Assembly (NCBI GenBank): GCA_039714495.1
Contig: JBDLJD010000001.1
Span: 1-64,000 of the forward strand
Source: JAJDNW01 sp039714495
Lineage (GTDB): Bacteria; Desulfobacterota; Desulfobacteria; Desulfobacterales; B30-G6
Length of the DNA: 64,000 nucleotides
Reading direction: 5' to 3'
Every line of letters starts with the position of its first letter. Positions within the stretch are counted from its first letter, which is position 1. Position numbers and translations under genes: made by a program. The notes below the pieces were generated by a model. That model was not told where the DNA came from and did not search any database. It saw nothing but the letters and a program-made list of their open reading frames with translations. Below, in pieces: positions 42,995-52,179 of this stretch.

Positions 42995-44380
42995 ATGCCC
43001 ACTCTGAATAACAATCTGTCCGCTTTTGTCGAAAAGATGGAAAAGGCCGGATTGGCGCCTCCGGTCATCGAAACCTTTTGCCATTATTATCGCCAGGTCA
43101 TCGCCGGTGAGACCGGGCTTATGCCGGAAAGCGATATCGCACCCATACCGCCAGAAGAGGTTCAGGCGGCTGACACACTTTCAAAGTACAGGAGCGCGGG
43201 CCAAAAAGCCCTCAAGAAATCAGCTATCGTCGTTCTCAACGGCGGATTGGGAACCAGCATGGGCCTGACCCGGGCCAAATCGCTCATCAAGGTGAAAGAC
43301 GGGCTGTCGTTTCTGGAAATAAAGTTGAGGCAATCCGAAAAAACAGGGGCCCGTCTGGTTCTCATGAACTCCTTCAACACCCATGCGGACACCCTTAAGG
43401 TCCTGGCTGATATCCCCAAAACGACGGATCCGCTCTGTTTCGTACAAAATAAATTCCCTAAAATATCCCGAGCCGATTTCAGCCCGGCATCCTGGCCCAA
43501 CAATCCGGAATTGGAGTGGAACCCGCCCGGACATGGCGACATTTACATTGCCCTGTACGCTTCGGGCCTGCTTGAAAAGCTGCTGGAACAAGGCATTGCC
43601 TACGCCTTTATCTCCAATTCAGACAACCTTGGTGCAACCCTGGATCCATCCCTTTTGGGGTACGTTTCCTCCCTTAAGCTGCCCTTCATGATGGAGGTTG
43701 CCCGGCGCACACCTGCCGACCGCAAAGGGGGCCACATCGCCCGTCACAAAGACGGCCGTATTATCTTAAGGGAAATCGCCCAGTGCCCGGAAGATGAGAT
43801 CAAAGCCTTTCAGGACATCCGGCGCTACGCACACTTCAACACCAACAATATCTGGGTAAACCTGTCTCAATTGTATGCGCTCATCCAAAAAAAGGGCGCC
43901 CTCAAGCTGCCCATCATTATGAACCCCAAGCCCCTCGATCCCCGCAACGAAAGCAGTCCCAAGGTGTATCAGGTCGAAACGGCCATGGGGTCGGCCATAT
44001 CTCTTTTCAAGCAGGCTGCCGTGACCCAAATATCTGATGATCGCTTCTATCCGGTAAAAAATTGCACCGACCTTTTGGCCATACAGTCCGATTGCTATCA
44101 TATGACCCCGGACTTCAACGTCGTGAAAAACCCCGCCAGACAATTAAACCGCATTCAGATCAGCCTCGATCCGGTGTTTTTCGGAAACATCGACATGTAC
44201 AACGCGCGCTTCAGCCACGGGGTTCCCAGCCTGGTGGAATGCGCATCCCTGGATATTTCCGGCGATATTTTTTTTGAAGGAAATGTAGTGATCAAGGGAA
44301 GGGTGGCCATAAAAAACCAGTCCAACACGCCAGTCGTCGTGAAACAGGGTACCGTCATCGAGAACGACCTCATGCTCTGA
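42995..44380 (+). CDS. UTP-glucose-1-phosphate uridylyltransferase (eukaryotic-type UGPase)
   Basis: A 461-residue protein of the UDPGP family (not the short GalU type): VVLNGGLGTSMGLTRAKSLIKV is the nucleotide-binding signature, FMEVARRTPADRKGGH and MNPKPLDPRNE follow, and a C-terminal left-handed beta-helix ends the protein. It makes UDP-glucose for polysaccharides. I chose ATG 42995 because GGAG lies 8 bases upstream and the preceding frame is the palindromic repeat. UDP-sugars could feed the glycosyltransferase of the lipid locus. Confidence 0.87.
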   Translation: MPTLNNNLSAFVEKMEKAGLAPPVIETFCHYYRQVIAGETGLMPESDIAPIPPEEVQAADTLSKYRSAGQKALKKSAIVVLNGGLGTSMGLTRAKSLIKVKDGLSFLEIKLRQSEKTGARLVLMNSFNTHADTLKVLADIPKTTDPLCFVQNKFPKISRADFSPASWPNNPELEWNPPGHGDIYIALYASGLLEKLLEQGIAYAFISNSDNLGATLDPSLLGYVSSLKLPFMMEVARRTPADRKGGHIARHKDGRIILREIAQCPEDEIKAFQDIRRYAHFNTNNIWVNLSQLYALIQKKGALKLPIIMNPKPLDPRNESSPKVYQVETAMGSAISLFKQAAVTQISDDRFYPVKNCTDLLAIQSDCYHMTPDFNVVKNPARQLNRIQISLDPVFFGNIDMYNARFSHGVPSLVECASLDISGDIFFEGNVVIKGRVAIKNQSNTPVVVKQGTVIENDLML

Positions 44381-44431
44381 TACTACAGAAACACCTATGT
44401 TCTGGACAATATCGACAAAATCGGTTATTAT

Positions 44432-44486
44432 AGGGTACGTTTTAATACTGTTCTAGACTCTGAACGCTATTGATTGAACGTACCCT
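44432..44486. repeat. Inverted repeat with 10-bp arms
   Basis: AGGGTACGTT (44432-44441) and AACGTACCCT (44477-44486) are perfect complements 35 bases apart, between the UGPase and universal stress protein genes. It could be a small MITE-like element or a leader hairpin. Confidence 0.4.
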
Positions 44487-44577
44487 CTGCTCCAGCAGCT
44501 TCAATTCCTCTCTTTGGTAATTGGCACGTTTGTATCGGAACAAAACAACAACAACAACCGGTATAGGAGGTGTCATT

Positions 44578-45462
44578 ATGAAAATCAGTTTTAAAAACAT
44601 TCTGTGCACCACGGATCTGTCGGACCATTCCAACACCGCCATGACATACGGTGCGGCGCTGGCCAAAGAATTCAACGCCAAGTTGTACGTCTGTCACGTT
44701 GTCGATCTGACAGCCACCGTGGCATACGGAGAGGTGCTTTTCGCACCCATCGAGATTCAAGATAAAACCGTTACCTTTGCCAGAGAACAGATCGAGGACA
44801 ACATGCGTTTGGCATCTTTTGACTGGGAGGCACTGATCTCCATCGGTCACCCGGCCGATGAAATTACCGGTATGGTGGCCGAACACGCCATCGACCTGGT
44901 GATTTCAGCCACCCAGGGACGCACCGGCCTAAAACGGGTCATCCTAGGGTCGGTTACCGGAAGGCTCATGCGTTCTCTGGAATGCCCCTTTTTAATTGTC
45001 CGCAGCCTGGAAAACGGTCGGGTTTCCATGTTCAAGCGCATAGTGGTGGGTTGCGACTTTTCAGAGGATTCCAACCTGGCTTTTCAATACGGGCTCAGCC
45101 TGGCCCAGGAATTTGAATCGGAGCTCCACCTGGTGCATGTCATGGAAACCACTGATTATAAGGATTTGGTAAAAAGTGAAGTGGGGGCGGATGCTGAAAA
45201 CCCCGAACACGAAGAAAAGAGGGAACAGTTGCGACGCATGCTGCCGGAAGAATCCTACAATTGGTGTCAGCCCAAACTGGTTATATTGGCCGGCAGGCCT
45301 TTTGAAGAAATTACCAAATACGCTCTGTTCAACCAGATGGACCTGATCGTTTTGGGTATTAGGGGCCACAACCTCATCGAGACCCTGCTGGCCGGTTCCA
45401 CCACAGACCGGGTATCCCGCCAATCTCCATGCCCGGTTCTTTCGGTCTGCCCTATGGCATAG
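44578..45462 (+). CDS. Tandem universal stress protein (two UspA domains)
   Basis: 294 residues in two UspA domains. The first opens with FKNILCTTDLSDHSNTA and has the ATP-loop-like segment SATQGRTGLKRVILGSVTGRLMRS; the second opens with FKRIVVGCDFSEDSN and ends with LGIRGHNLIETLLAGSTTDRVSRQSPCPVLSV. The G-x2-G-x9-G-S/T pattern is intact in both, suggesting nucleotide binding. An AGGAGG ribosome-binding site 8 bases before ATG 44578 fixes the start. It is a single gene and convergent with pspC. Confidence 0.88.
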   Translation: MKISFKNILCTTDLSDHSNTAMTYGAALAKEFNAKLYVCHVVDLTATVAYGEVLFAPIEIQDKTVTFAREQIEDNMRLASFDWEALISIGHPADEITGMVAEHAIDLVISATQGRTGLKRVILGSVTGRLMRSLECPFLIVRSLENGRVSMFKRIVVGCDFSEDSNLAFQYGLSLAQEFESELHLVHVMETTDYKDLVKSEVGADAENPEHEEKREQLRRMLPEESYNWCQPKLVILAGRPFEEITKYALFNQMDLIVLGIRGHNLIETLLAGSTTDRVSRQSPCPVLSVCPMA

Positions 45463-45531
45463 CAATGTGGCCGGCCTTGCTGCGACGGGTATTCAGGATT
45501 ATGTTGCCTTCGAATCTTCTATAGATATTGA

Positions 45532-45557
45532 ATAACATCGCCGCGAGGCGATGTTAT
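45532..45557. terminator. Stem-loop between convergent usp and pspC genes
   Basis: ATAACATCGCC-GCGA-GGCGATGTTAT, perfect 11-bp stem. It overlaps the pspC stop codon. It lacks a long T-run, so it may be a weak bidirectional terminator. Confidence 0.55.
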
Positions 45558-45937
45558 GTGTGGAACTTCCGCTCCCAGTCGAATTCCCTGGCCGTGACCG
45601 TGTCCTCCATACGGCGAATACGCCGCTCGAGATTCTGAAACCGCCGTTTCAGGCGCCCCACGGCCCTGGCCCGCGAATAGGTATAGCTGTCGTAAAACTC
45701 TCTTTCATCTTCGGTTTCAAGGGGCCGTATGGGTTCCGGCTTCATCAGCAGAGAGGCCACGAGGTAGATAAAAACCATGGGCCAGATGCCGCTGACCAGG
45801 AACAGGGCAAGCATTATGACGCGCACCCAGAACACCTTGAGGTTGAAGTAGTCTGCCACCCCCCGGCACACGCCGAGGATAACGCCGTCCCTTGAGCGGT
45901 ACAGCGGTCCCTGATATCTATGTCTCCATCTTCTCAT
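45554..45937 (-). CDS. pspC: Phage shock protein C domain protein
   Basis: A 127-residue protein with the PspC motif YRSRDGVILGVCRGVADYFNLKVFWVR, one or two membrane helices (VIMLALFLVSGIWPMVFIYLVASLLM) and a charged coiled-coil C-terminus. It is an inner-membrane sensor/effector of the phage shock response that titrates PspA away from PspF. It overlaps pspB by four bases (ATGA). Confidence 0.87.
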   Translation of the reverse strand: MRRWRHRYQGPLYRSRDGVILGVCRGVADYFNLKVFWVRVIMLALFLVSGIWPMVFIYLVASLLMKPEPIRPLETEDEREFYDSYTYSRARAVGRLKRRFQNLERRIRRMEDTVTAREFDWERKFHT

Positions 45938-46182
45938 GACGGTCGATCCTTTCTATGGTAGTCCATCAAAATGGTTTCAAGGCTCTCCACCCGCTTTTCC
46001 ATTTCCTGAAACCCCTGGTACAGTTCCTGGATCAGACGGGCCTCTTCGGCCTGATCTTTTCGACTTTTGGCCGACAGGCCGCCCTGCCGCATGCGCATTC
46101 CCATGAGAATTGTCCCGGCAATGATGGCAATACACATGACGAATCCGCCGAAAACAATGGCAACAATGAGCACTGGGGTCAT
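45934..46182 (-). CDS. pspB: PspB-like small membrane protein
   Basis: An 82-residue protein with one N-terminal membrane helix (VLIVAIVFGGFVMCIAIIAGTIL) and a C-terminal amphipathic region rich in Glu/Arg that can form a coiled coil (LIQELYQGFQEMEKRVESLETIL), as in PspB. It works with PspC in sensing membrane stress. It lies between pspA and pspC in the operon; the gap from pspA is about 100 bases. Confidence 0.8.
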   Translation of the reverse strand: MTPVLIVAIVFGGFVMCIAIIAGTILMGMRMRQGGLSAKSRKDQAEEARLIQELYQGFQEMEKRVESLETILMDYHRKDRPS

Positions 46183-46282
46183 ACTCTCTCCTAGCTGGGC
46201 TTTTCAATGATACTTAATAAAAACCGTATCACATTTCATAGAAAATTCAGGTGAAGGGGTTTTAGCGGCTTATGAATTATTC

Positions 46283-46954
46283 CTAAACGGATTCCTTTTC
46301 CTTGCGGGAAGACTTCAGGGCCGCCAGCTCTGATTCAATATCATTATCCACATATAGATTGTCAAATGCTTCCTCGAGGGTCGGTTTCCGGCCGAAATTA
46401 ACCAGGTCGGCCTCGGCCTCCATGCGTTCGATCCGGTTTTCAAGGTTGTCAAAGCGATTCATGGTTTCAAAATTGTCCATACGGCGGATTTCTTCCTGGG
46501 CCCTTCTTTTCCTGCGCGCCCGAATATGCCGCTGGATGAGCATACGCTGTTTTTCCCTGGCATTGTGAAGTTTGTCCTCGAGTTGGCGGATGTCATTTTG
46601 GTACTGCTCCACCATGTCATCGTGCTCTTCCAGTTCCCGTTTGATCGCTTCCGTCATCTCGGCAAAACGCCGCTTTTCAGCCAGGGCCTCCCTGGCCAGG
46701 TCATCCCTGCCTTTATCAACCGCCAGGCTGGCCATCTCCTGCCAGTAGGCCCTACGGTTTTCCACATCGCTCAACCGGCGGTTTAGCTTTTTACGGCCGG
46801 CAAGTACCCCCGCACAGGCGGCCTTTATTTCCACCAGGGTGTCTTCCATTTCTCGAATCATCATCTTGATCAGTTTTTCCGGATCTTCCGCCCTGTCCAG
46901 CATGGTGTTGATGTTCGAACTTATGATATCCCTGAAACGTGTAAAAATACCCAT
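46283..46954 (-). CDS. pspA: Phage shock protein A
   Basis: A 223-residue, almost entirely helical PspA/IM30/Vipp1 protein beginning MGIFTRFRDIISSNINTMLDRAEDPEKLIKMMIREMEDTL, which includes the conserved DPEK motif and the amphipathic helix 0. It binds stressed inner membrane and inhibits PspF when free. It is the first gene of pspABC, about 75 bases downstream of a sigma-54 promoter. Confidence 0.92.
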   Translation of the reverse strand: MGIFTRFRDIISSNINTMLDRAEDPEKLIKMMIREMEDTLVEIKAACAGVLAGRKKLNRRLSDVENRRAYWQEMASLAVDKGRDDLAREALAEKRRFAEMTEAIKRELEEHDDMVEQYQNDIRQLEDKLHNAREKQRMLIQRHIRARRKRRAQEEIRRMDNFETMNRFDNLENRIERMEAEADLVNFGRKPTLEEAFDNLYVDNDIESELAALKSSRKEKESV

Positions 46955-47026
46955 TGTTTTTCTCCTGTCATTGCATTGGCTTGCTTCTCTTGTGGTCTGT
47001 AAGCGCTCGCTTTAGATTTCACAATG

Positions 47027-47042
47027 AGCAGAAACTGTGCCA
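47027..47042 (-). promoter_or_regulatory. Sigma-54 promoter for pspABC
   Basis: On the minus strand TGGCACAGTTTCTGCT: the -24 box TGGCAC is perfect and the -12 box CTGCT differs from TTGCW at one base, with correct spacing. It is about 75 bases upstream of pspA and faces it, matching control by the divergent PspF. Confidence 0.82.
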
Positions 47043-47111
47043 TCCTGGAGAAAAACACAATATCCCCTTGTTATTTCAGATAAAATTTTACATTGTGTTG
47101 GTTTACCCAAT

Positions 47112-47128
47112 ATGGTATATTTTACCAT
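47112..47128. promoter_or_regulatory. Palindrome, candidate PspF activator site
   Basis: ATGGTA-TATTT-TACCAT, perfect 6-bp arms, about 75-85 bases upstream of the -24 box, where an enhancer site would be. A further AATGGTAATT half-site is at about 47151-47160. Confidence 0.5.
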
Positions 47129-47176
47129 GTTTTGGCAAATACAACCACTTAATGGTAATTATTAATAAATCAGACA

Positions 47177-48199
47177 ATGCCTTCGCCGTCCAAGACCATA
47201 GACATGGATGCCATCGGGCAGTCCGAAGCCTTTCTCGACTTCCAGGAAAAACTCTCCCGGGTGGCGCCGATCAATCGCCCCTTGCTTTTGATGGGAGAGC
47301 GCGGCACCGGAAAAGAACTGGCAGCCTCGCGCCTGCATTACCTCTCTTTGCGCTGGCAGGAACCTTTTGTGGCCTTGAATTGTGCAGCGCTTTCACCCAC
47401 GCTCATCGAGTCAGAGCTTTTCGGGCATGAAAAAGGCGCTTATACCGGTGCTACCGGCCTGCGCCAGGGACGGTTCGAAGCCGCGGACGGCGGCACTCTT
47501 TTTCTGGATGAAATCGGCATGATTCCTCTGGAAACCCAGGAAAAGATTTTGCGCGTCGTGGAATACGGCACCTTTGAAAGGGTGGGCGGCTCCACACCTG
47601 TAGATGTGGACGTGCGTATTGTCGGTGCAACCAATGCAGACCTTCTGCGCCTCACCCGTGAGGGCACTTTTAAAAGGGACCTTCTGGATCGGTTATCTTT
47701 CGAGGTGCTTTTCCTGCCCCCCTTAAGGGCGCGCCAAGGGGATATCCCTTTGATGGCCGACTATTTTGCCCGCCGCATGGCCTATGAGTTGAATTGGGAA
47801 GAGATGCCCATCTTCAGTGAAGCGGTGCTTTCGCAAATGGAAAAACATCCCTGGAAGGGGAATGTGCGTGAACTAAAAAATGTTGTCGAGCGGGGTGTTT
47901 ACCGGTCGGCCGGCCCCCGGATCACCCACGTGGATTTTGAGCCGTTTCAATCGCCTTATTTGCTGCCCGATGAACCGTCAGAACCGGTCTCATCGGAATT
48001 ATCAGAACGCCTGGAAAACAGGGGAAACATCACCCACACAAACCTGCCTCTCAAAGAGGCGGTCCATAACCTGGAGATATCCATGCTGAAACAAGCCCTT
48101 GTGGCAGCTCGGCACAACCAGAAAAAGGCCGCAAAATTACTGGGGCTTACCTATGACCAAATCAGGGGGTTGATGCGGAAATATAAAAATGAAATTTGA
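47177..48199 (+). CDS. pspF: PspF sigma-54-dependent transcription activator
   Basis: A 340-residue protein with no N-terminal receiver domain, as in PspF. The AAA+ domain has Walker A GERGTGKELAAS, the sigma-54 loop ESELFGHEKGAYTGA (GAYTGA for the usual GAFTGA), Walker B GGTLFLDEIG and the arginine finger region. A Fis-type helix-turn-helix ends the protein (KKAAKLLGLTYDQIRGLMRKY). It activates pspABC from the divergent position. The start has only a weak ribosome-binding site. Confidence 0.9.
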   Translation: MPSPSKTIDMDAIGQSEAFLDFQEKLSRVAPINRPLLLMGERGTGKELAASRLHYLSLRWQEPFVALNCAALSPTLIESELFGHEKGAYTGATGLRQGRFEAADGGTLFLDEIGMIPLETQEKILRVVEYGTFERVGGSTPVDVDVRIVGATNADLLRLTREGTFKRDLLDRLSFEVLFLPPLRARQGDIPLMADYFARRMAYELNWEEMPIFSEAVLSQMEKHPWKGNVRELKNVVERGVYRSAGPRITHVDFEPFQSPYLLPDEPSEPVSSELSERLENRGNITHTNLPLKEAVHNLEISMLKQALVAARHNQKKAAKLLGLTYDQIRGLMRKYKNEI

Positions 48200-48233
48200 C
48201 GGTTATGCATGCGCCAATGCATGCATAACCGTC
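48198..48233. terminator. Strong bidirectional terminator between pspF and the transglycosylase
   Basis: GACGGTTATGCATGC and GCATGCATAACCGTC, a perfect 15-bp stem with a 6-base loop, followed by CGTTTCATTTTT. It begins within the pspF stop codon and serves two convergent genes. Confidence 0.8.
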
Positions 48234-48238
48234 ACGTT

Positions 48239-48811
48239 TCATTTTTCTTGGAACACGTGGTAATAATTGATCACCTTTTTAACATAGTCCTCTGTCTCCC
48301 TGATGGGCGGAATGCCGCGATAACGGTCAACGGCGGTTGGTCCGGCGTTGTAGGCTGCCAGCGCCAGGGGGAGCTTGCCATTGTAGCGATCCATCATCAT
48401 TTGAAAGTATTTTGACCCGCCTAAAATATTTTCCCGGGGGTCAAACGGGTCGTCGATATCAAGGGAGTCATAGTTTTTAGGCATGATCTGCATCAGGCCC
48501 TTGGCGCCTTTTTTTGATACGGCTTTGGTATCGAAGTTTGACTCCACACGAATCATGGCCTTTATCAAAGCAAAAGAAATACCTGAAATATGCGAGGCCT
48601 CGCTGATCAGATGATCATATTGATTCACAGGCTCTTCTGACGGCAATTTTTTCTGCTTTTCCTTGATGTATAATTTATAGTTCGATGATGTGGGGGTGTT
48701 GGTGAAATGAAGGATCCCATCACTGTCCAGATACATGTAAATGTCGGCAAAAACGGGAGCCGTTTTCAATAACAAGATCATGCACAGGGCGAGACAACCT
48801 AACTTATTCAT
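48239..48811 (-). CDS. Lytic transglycosylase (SLT, family 1)
   Basis: A 190-residue secreted protein. A signal peptide (LALCMILLLKTAPVFA) is followed by a short DUF4124-like segment (DIYMYLDSDGILHFTNTP) and an SLT domain with the catalytic Glu in IRVESNFDTKAVSKKGAKGLMQIMP and the C-terminal LALAAYNAGPTAVDRY. It cleaves peptidoglycan between MurNAc and GlcNAc. The start overlaps the stop of the helicase gene by four bases, which is odd for such unrelated functions. Confidence 0.88.
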   Translation of the reverse strand: MNKLGCLALCMILLLKTAPVFADIYMYLDSDGILHFTNTPTSSNYKLYIKEKQKKLPSEEPVNQYDHLISEASHISGISFALIKAMIRVESNFDTKAVSKKGAKGLMQIMPKNYDSLDIDDPFDPRENILGGSKYFQMMMDRYNGKLPLALAAYNAGPTAVDRYRGIPPIRETEDYVKKVINYYHVFQEK

Positions 48812-51800
48812 ATGGAAAACAGTTCCAGCTGGGTGTGACCCTTTTTACGAGGGCGGCCCTCAGCCACGCGATGATAATTTTTAAGGTTCTGTTCGATGTC
48901 ACGGATAAACCTGGATGGTTCCCTTGATTCATTTTTTCCAAAAACCGTGCGTTTTTTCACATAGCTTAAAAACAACGCCTGCTTGGCGCGTGTCATGGCC
49001 ACATACAACAGTCGGCGCTCCTCCTCTATATTTTCGGCATCCCCATTCTGCGGTTTGAAAGGAATATAGCCCTCTTCACAACCACTCACAAAAACCACTG
49101 GAAATTCAAGTCCTTTGGATGCATGCATGGTCATCAGGGATACTTTCTCAGTGTTGGCATCAAACAGGTCTGTGTCTGTCTGCAGCGATGTTGTCTGACA
49201 AAGCACAGCCGTTGTGGGATATTGATTTGAATGCTCGACGAATTTTTCCAGTGCAGCCCTTGATTCCCTGTCGGGTGCCGCTTTTTCACGAATCTGGCTG
49301 TTGTCCAGTATAAACCTTATTTTCTGTTGCGGGGTTAATCCCTTCATTTGCAGGCGAAGAGTGTTTATTTTATCAATAAACTTAACGATTTTTAGCTGGC
49401 GCTCCTTCTTCATCCCAATCACCGGAAAACGACGGGTGTTGTCCAGTGCTTCCAGAAGAGCGTAGTTGTTTTCAAATGCCCATTTTTTCCATTTCTGTAC
49501 GGTATTGGGTCCCAGACCGGACCCCGCATATTTAAAAATCCTTTCCATATCCATATATGATCCTGTTTTTTCAATTATTTTCAGAAAGGAAAGGGTAAAG
49601 TCTACACTTTTTTCAGAAAATGCTTCATCCTTGGAAGCAACCTGGAACGGTATGCCGGCCCGTTTGAGCACATCGGCAAACACCTCACACTGGCGCCCGG
49701 TCCGGAACAACACGGCAAAATCGCCAAAAGAACAATCCTCCATGGTTGTGTCGGTTTTCTCGAAATCAATGGAATAAAACCCCAACCCACCGACCATACG
49801 CTCAATTTCTTTTCCAATGGCCACGGCTTCACCCTGCTCGTCAGCGCAGGGTAGAACATTGATGCTTTCCGGTCCATCGATCTTCGAAAAAATTTTTATA
49901 GCGTCCCGGCCCTCCTTGGTGGACCCTATCATCTGTTGCGAGGCTTCGAGCACCACCTGCACCGAACGGTAATTTCGGGACAGATTGATGGAAAGCGCCT
50001 GGGGATAGTCTTTGGTATACCGGTTGAAGAAACGCGCATCAGATCCTCTGAACCCGTAGATAGACTGGTCAGGATCCCCAATGACACAGATGTTGGCATT
50101 CTGCGGGGCCAGGTGTTTTATAATGCGATATTGTGCAAAATTAACGTCTTGATATTCATCTACAAAAATATATTTAAACTGTTTTTGAAATCGATTTACC
50201 CGCTCCGGGGAATCATCAAATATCTTGACCACATTATAAATCAAATCCTCGAAGTCCCACAGATGGTCCCTTGATAGCTGGTTTTGATAATTTATATAAA
50301 CCTGTTGAAATAGCCTCTGGGAAACGTCTTTGATGGTGCCGGGCCGTTTATGAGGTCCGCGGATCTGCTGCTTTTCTCCAGCCACCCAGTTGGCCAGGTC
50401 ACCTAATTTTATGCCGATATCGACACGTGCCTTTTTTAGACTATTGGCTGCCTGTTCGAAAAAATACCTTCTTTCGTTTTCATCTACTATCCTGAAAGAA
50501 TTCATTTTTTCCATATCCTGGAGCACTTGGACACAAAAAGCATGAAATGTCGTCGCCAGCGGGGCTTTTGTTTTATCCCCTAATATCTGTTTAAGCCGAT
50601 GGTGCATCTCTTCGGCAGCTTTGTTGGTAAAGGTAAGCGCCAGAATATTATCGGGTTTTGCCTGATGGCTGTCGATCAGATGCGCTATTCTATGGGTTAT
50701 GGTCAGGGTTTTGCCCGTTCCAGGACCGGCAACGATGATCAGGGGGCCTTTTCCATGAAGAACGGCCTGTTGCTGTTGTTTATTGAGAATAGATTTTTGG
50801 TTAGCTGTCGTCTTTTTTTTTTTACCGGTTTTCTTCTTGATAAAAAGACGGCCTTTGGGGGAGTTTTTTTTTTTAGATTCTTGCTTGGGAATATTGAAAA
50901 GCTTTTTCTGCCCGGACAGGGTCTCTTTTTCTTTGGCGTCAAAAAGGGAAATTCTACCGAATTCACCATCATATCCTGGATGGACTTTCACCTCGTTTCG
51001 GCGGGCGCGCAGGATGGCTTCACTAAAATACGGCAAATCAACGGTTTCTATCTGATCAACATCAAGGAAATTGATAATATCCAACTCCGGCCCGAGTTGG
51101 CCTAACAGACGGTCATAATGATAGGACACTTTCTTGGTATTGGGGCCCACACTCAATATTTCCGAAAGTATTTCTCTCAACGGTATTATACTCTGAAAGG
51201 CATGTCTTTTTTCGGGCTGGATGCCTTCTTCACGGTCCGCCAACTCTTCGACCCGGTACAGCACTCCCAGGGTCATGGGTTTATGGCAGACCGGGCAGAT
51301 ACCTTCATGGATTATGGTATCCCGCGGCCAGGAGCGCACATTGCACTTCCGGTGTCCGTCCAGATGATATTTGCCCTCTTCAGGATAAAACTCCAGCGTT
51401 CCCAGAAAGGTTGAAGGGTCCCCTTCTTCCATGGCCTGGCGGATATGTTTAAAGGATAGTTCTGTATTAAACATATTCGCCTCTCTACCCAGTTTACTGG
51501 GCGAATGGGCATCGGAATTGGATATCAATGTCATATCATCGAGGAATTTTATCCGCCAGTTCATGGGGGGATCAGAGGAAAGACCCGTTTCAACGGCAAA
51601 AATATAAGGCGTCAGATCTTCAAAACATTCTTCTATGGTGTCAAATCCTGATTTAGATCCCAAAATAGAAAACCAGGGTGTCCATATATGCGCGGGAACT
51701 AAAAAGTTTTTTTCAGATTTTTTCAGAACAATTTCAAGAAGATGTTTGGCATCGAGGCCCAGGATAGGCCTTCCGTCGGAGTGGATATTGCCTATTTTTT

Positions 51801-52179
51801 CCAATTCTTTATTAAAGGACGCAGCAATGGTAAGATCGGGGATAAAGACCAGGTTGTGGTTTTTCCTGGTTTTCCCGTCTTTTTTATAAATATTACTTAT
51901 TTCCGTTGTCAGAACAAATCGCACATCACCCCTACAGGCAGCTGGAACATGTTCGTCTAAGGATGTAGCTATATCCTCCCTCAGTTTAAAAAGGCCTTCC
52001 TCCGCCGGTATTAACTTTGTTTCAATTTCGTCAAACCATCCGGGATGGGTAAAATCACCTGTCCCGATGACATGTATACCTTTTAGCTGAGCTGATATAT
52101 AAAGATTTTCAAGATCTAAATTTTTAGCGGTTGCGCGAGAGTATTTTGAATGGATGTGAAAGTCGGCAATAAATTTCAT
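48808..52179 (-). CDS. PHP-domain protein fused to a UvrD/PcrA-type helicase
   Basis: 1,123 residues. Residues 1-430 are a PHP-type metal-dependent hydrolase (H8-x-H10, D42, H165, D223-x-H225 region) with a zinc-finger-like C279...C295-x2-C298. A Lys-rich linker (about 434-465) joins it to a superfamily 1 helicase with Walker A AGPGTGKT (484-491), the Walker B stretch FVDEYQDVN, GDPDQSIYGFRGSD, and C-terminal MTMHASKGLEFPVVFVSG and YVAMTRAKQAL. It probably couples a nuclease or phosphoesterase activity to DNA unwinding in repair. Start ATG 52179 is just 336 bases from dnaN, divergently. Confidence 0.9.
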   Translation of the reverse strand: MKFIADFHIHSKYSRATAKNLDLENLYISAQLKGIHVIGTGDFTHPGWFDEIETKLIPAEEGLFKLREDIATSLDEHVPAACRGDVRFVLTTEISNIYKKDGKTRKNHNLVFIPDLTIAASFNKELEKIGNIHSDGRPILGLDAKHLLEIVLKKSEKNFLVPAHIWTPWFSILGSKSGFDTIEECFEDLTPYIFAVETGLSSDPPMNWRIKFLDDMTLISNSDAHSPSKLGREANMFNTELSFKHIRQAMEEGDPSTFLGTLEFYPEEGKYHLDGHRKCNVRSWPRDTIIHEGICPVCHKPMTLGVLYRVEELADREEGIQPEKRHAFQSIIPLREILSEILSVGPNTKKVSYHYDRLLGQLGPELDIINFLDVDQIETVDLPYFSEAILRARRNEVKVHPGYDGEFGRISLFDAKEKETLSGQKKLFNIPKQESKKKNSPKGRLFIKKKTGKKKKTTANQKSILNKQQQQAVLHGKGPLIIVAGPGTGKTLTITHRIAHLIDSHQAKPDNILALTFTNKAAEEMHHRLKQILGDKTKAPLATTFHAFCVQVLQDMEKMNSFRIVDENERRYFFEQAANSLKKARVDIGIKLGDLANWVAGEKQQIRGPHKRPGTIKDVSQRLFQQVYINYQNQLSRDHLWDFEDLIYNVVKIFDDSPERVNRFQKQFKYIFVDEYQDVNFAQYRIIKHLAPQNANICVIGDPDQSIYGFRGSDARFFNRYTKDYPQALSINLSRNYRSVQVVLEASQQMIGSTKEGRDAIKIFSKIDGPESINVLPCADEQGEAVAIGKEIERMVGGLGFYSIDFEKTDTTMEDCSFGDFAVLFRTGRQCEVFADVLKRAGIPFQVASKDEAFSEKSVDFTLSFLKIIEKTGSYMDMERIFKYAGSGLGPNTVQKWKKWAFENNYALLEALDNTRRFPVIGMKKERQLKIVKFIDKINTLRLQMKGLTPQQKIRFILDNSQIREKAAPDRESRAALEKFVEHSNQYPTTAVLCQTTSLQTDTDLFDANTEKVSLMTMHASKGLEFPVVFVSGCEEGYIPFKPQNGDAENIEEERRLLYVAMTRAKQALFLSYVKKRTVFGKNESREPSRFIRDIEQNLKNYHRVAEGRPRKKGHTQLELFSI

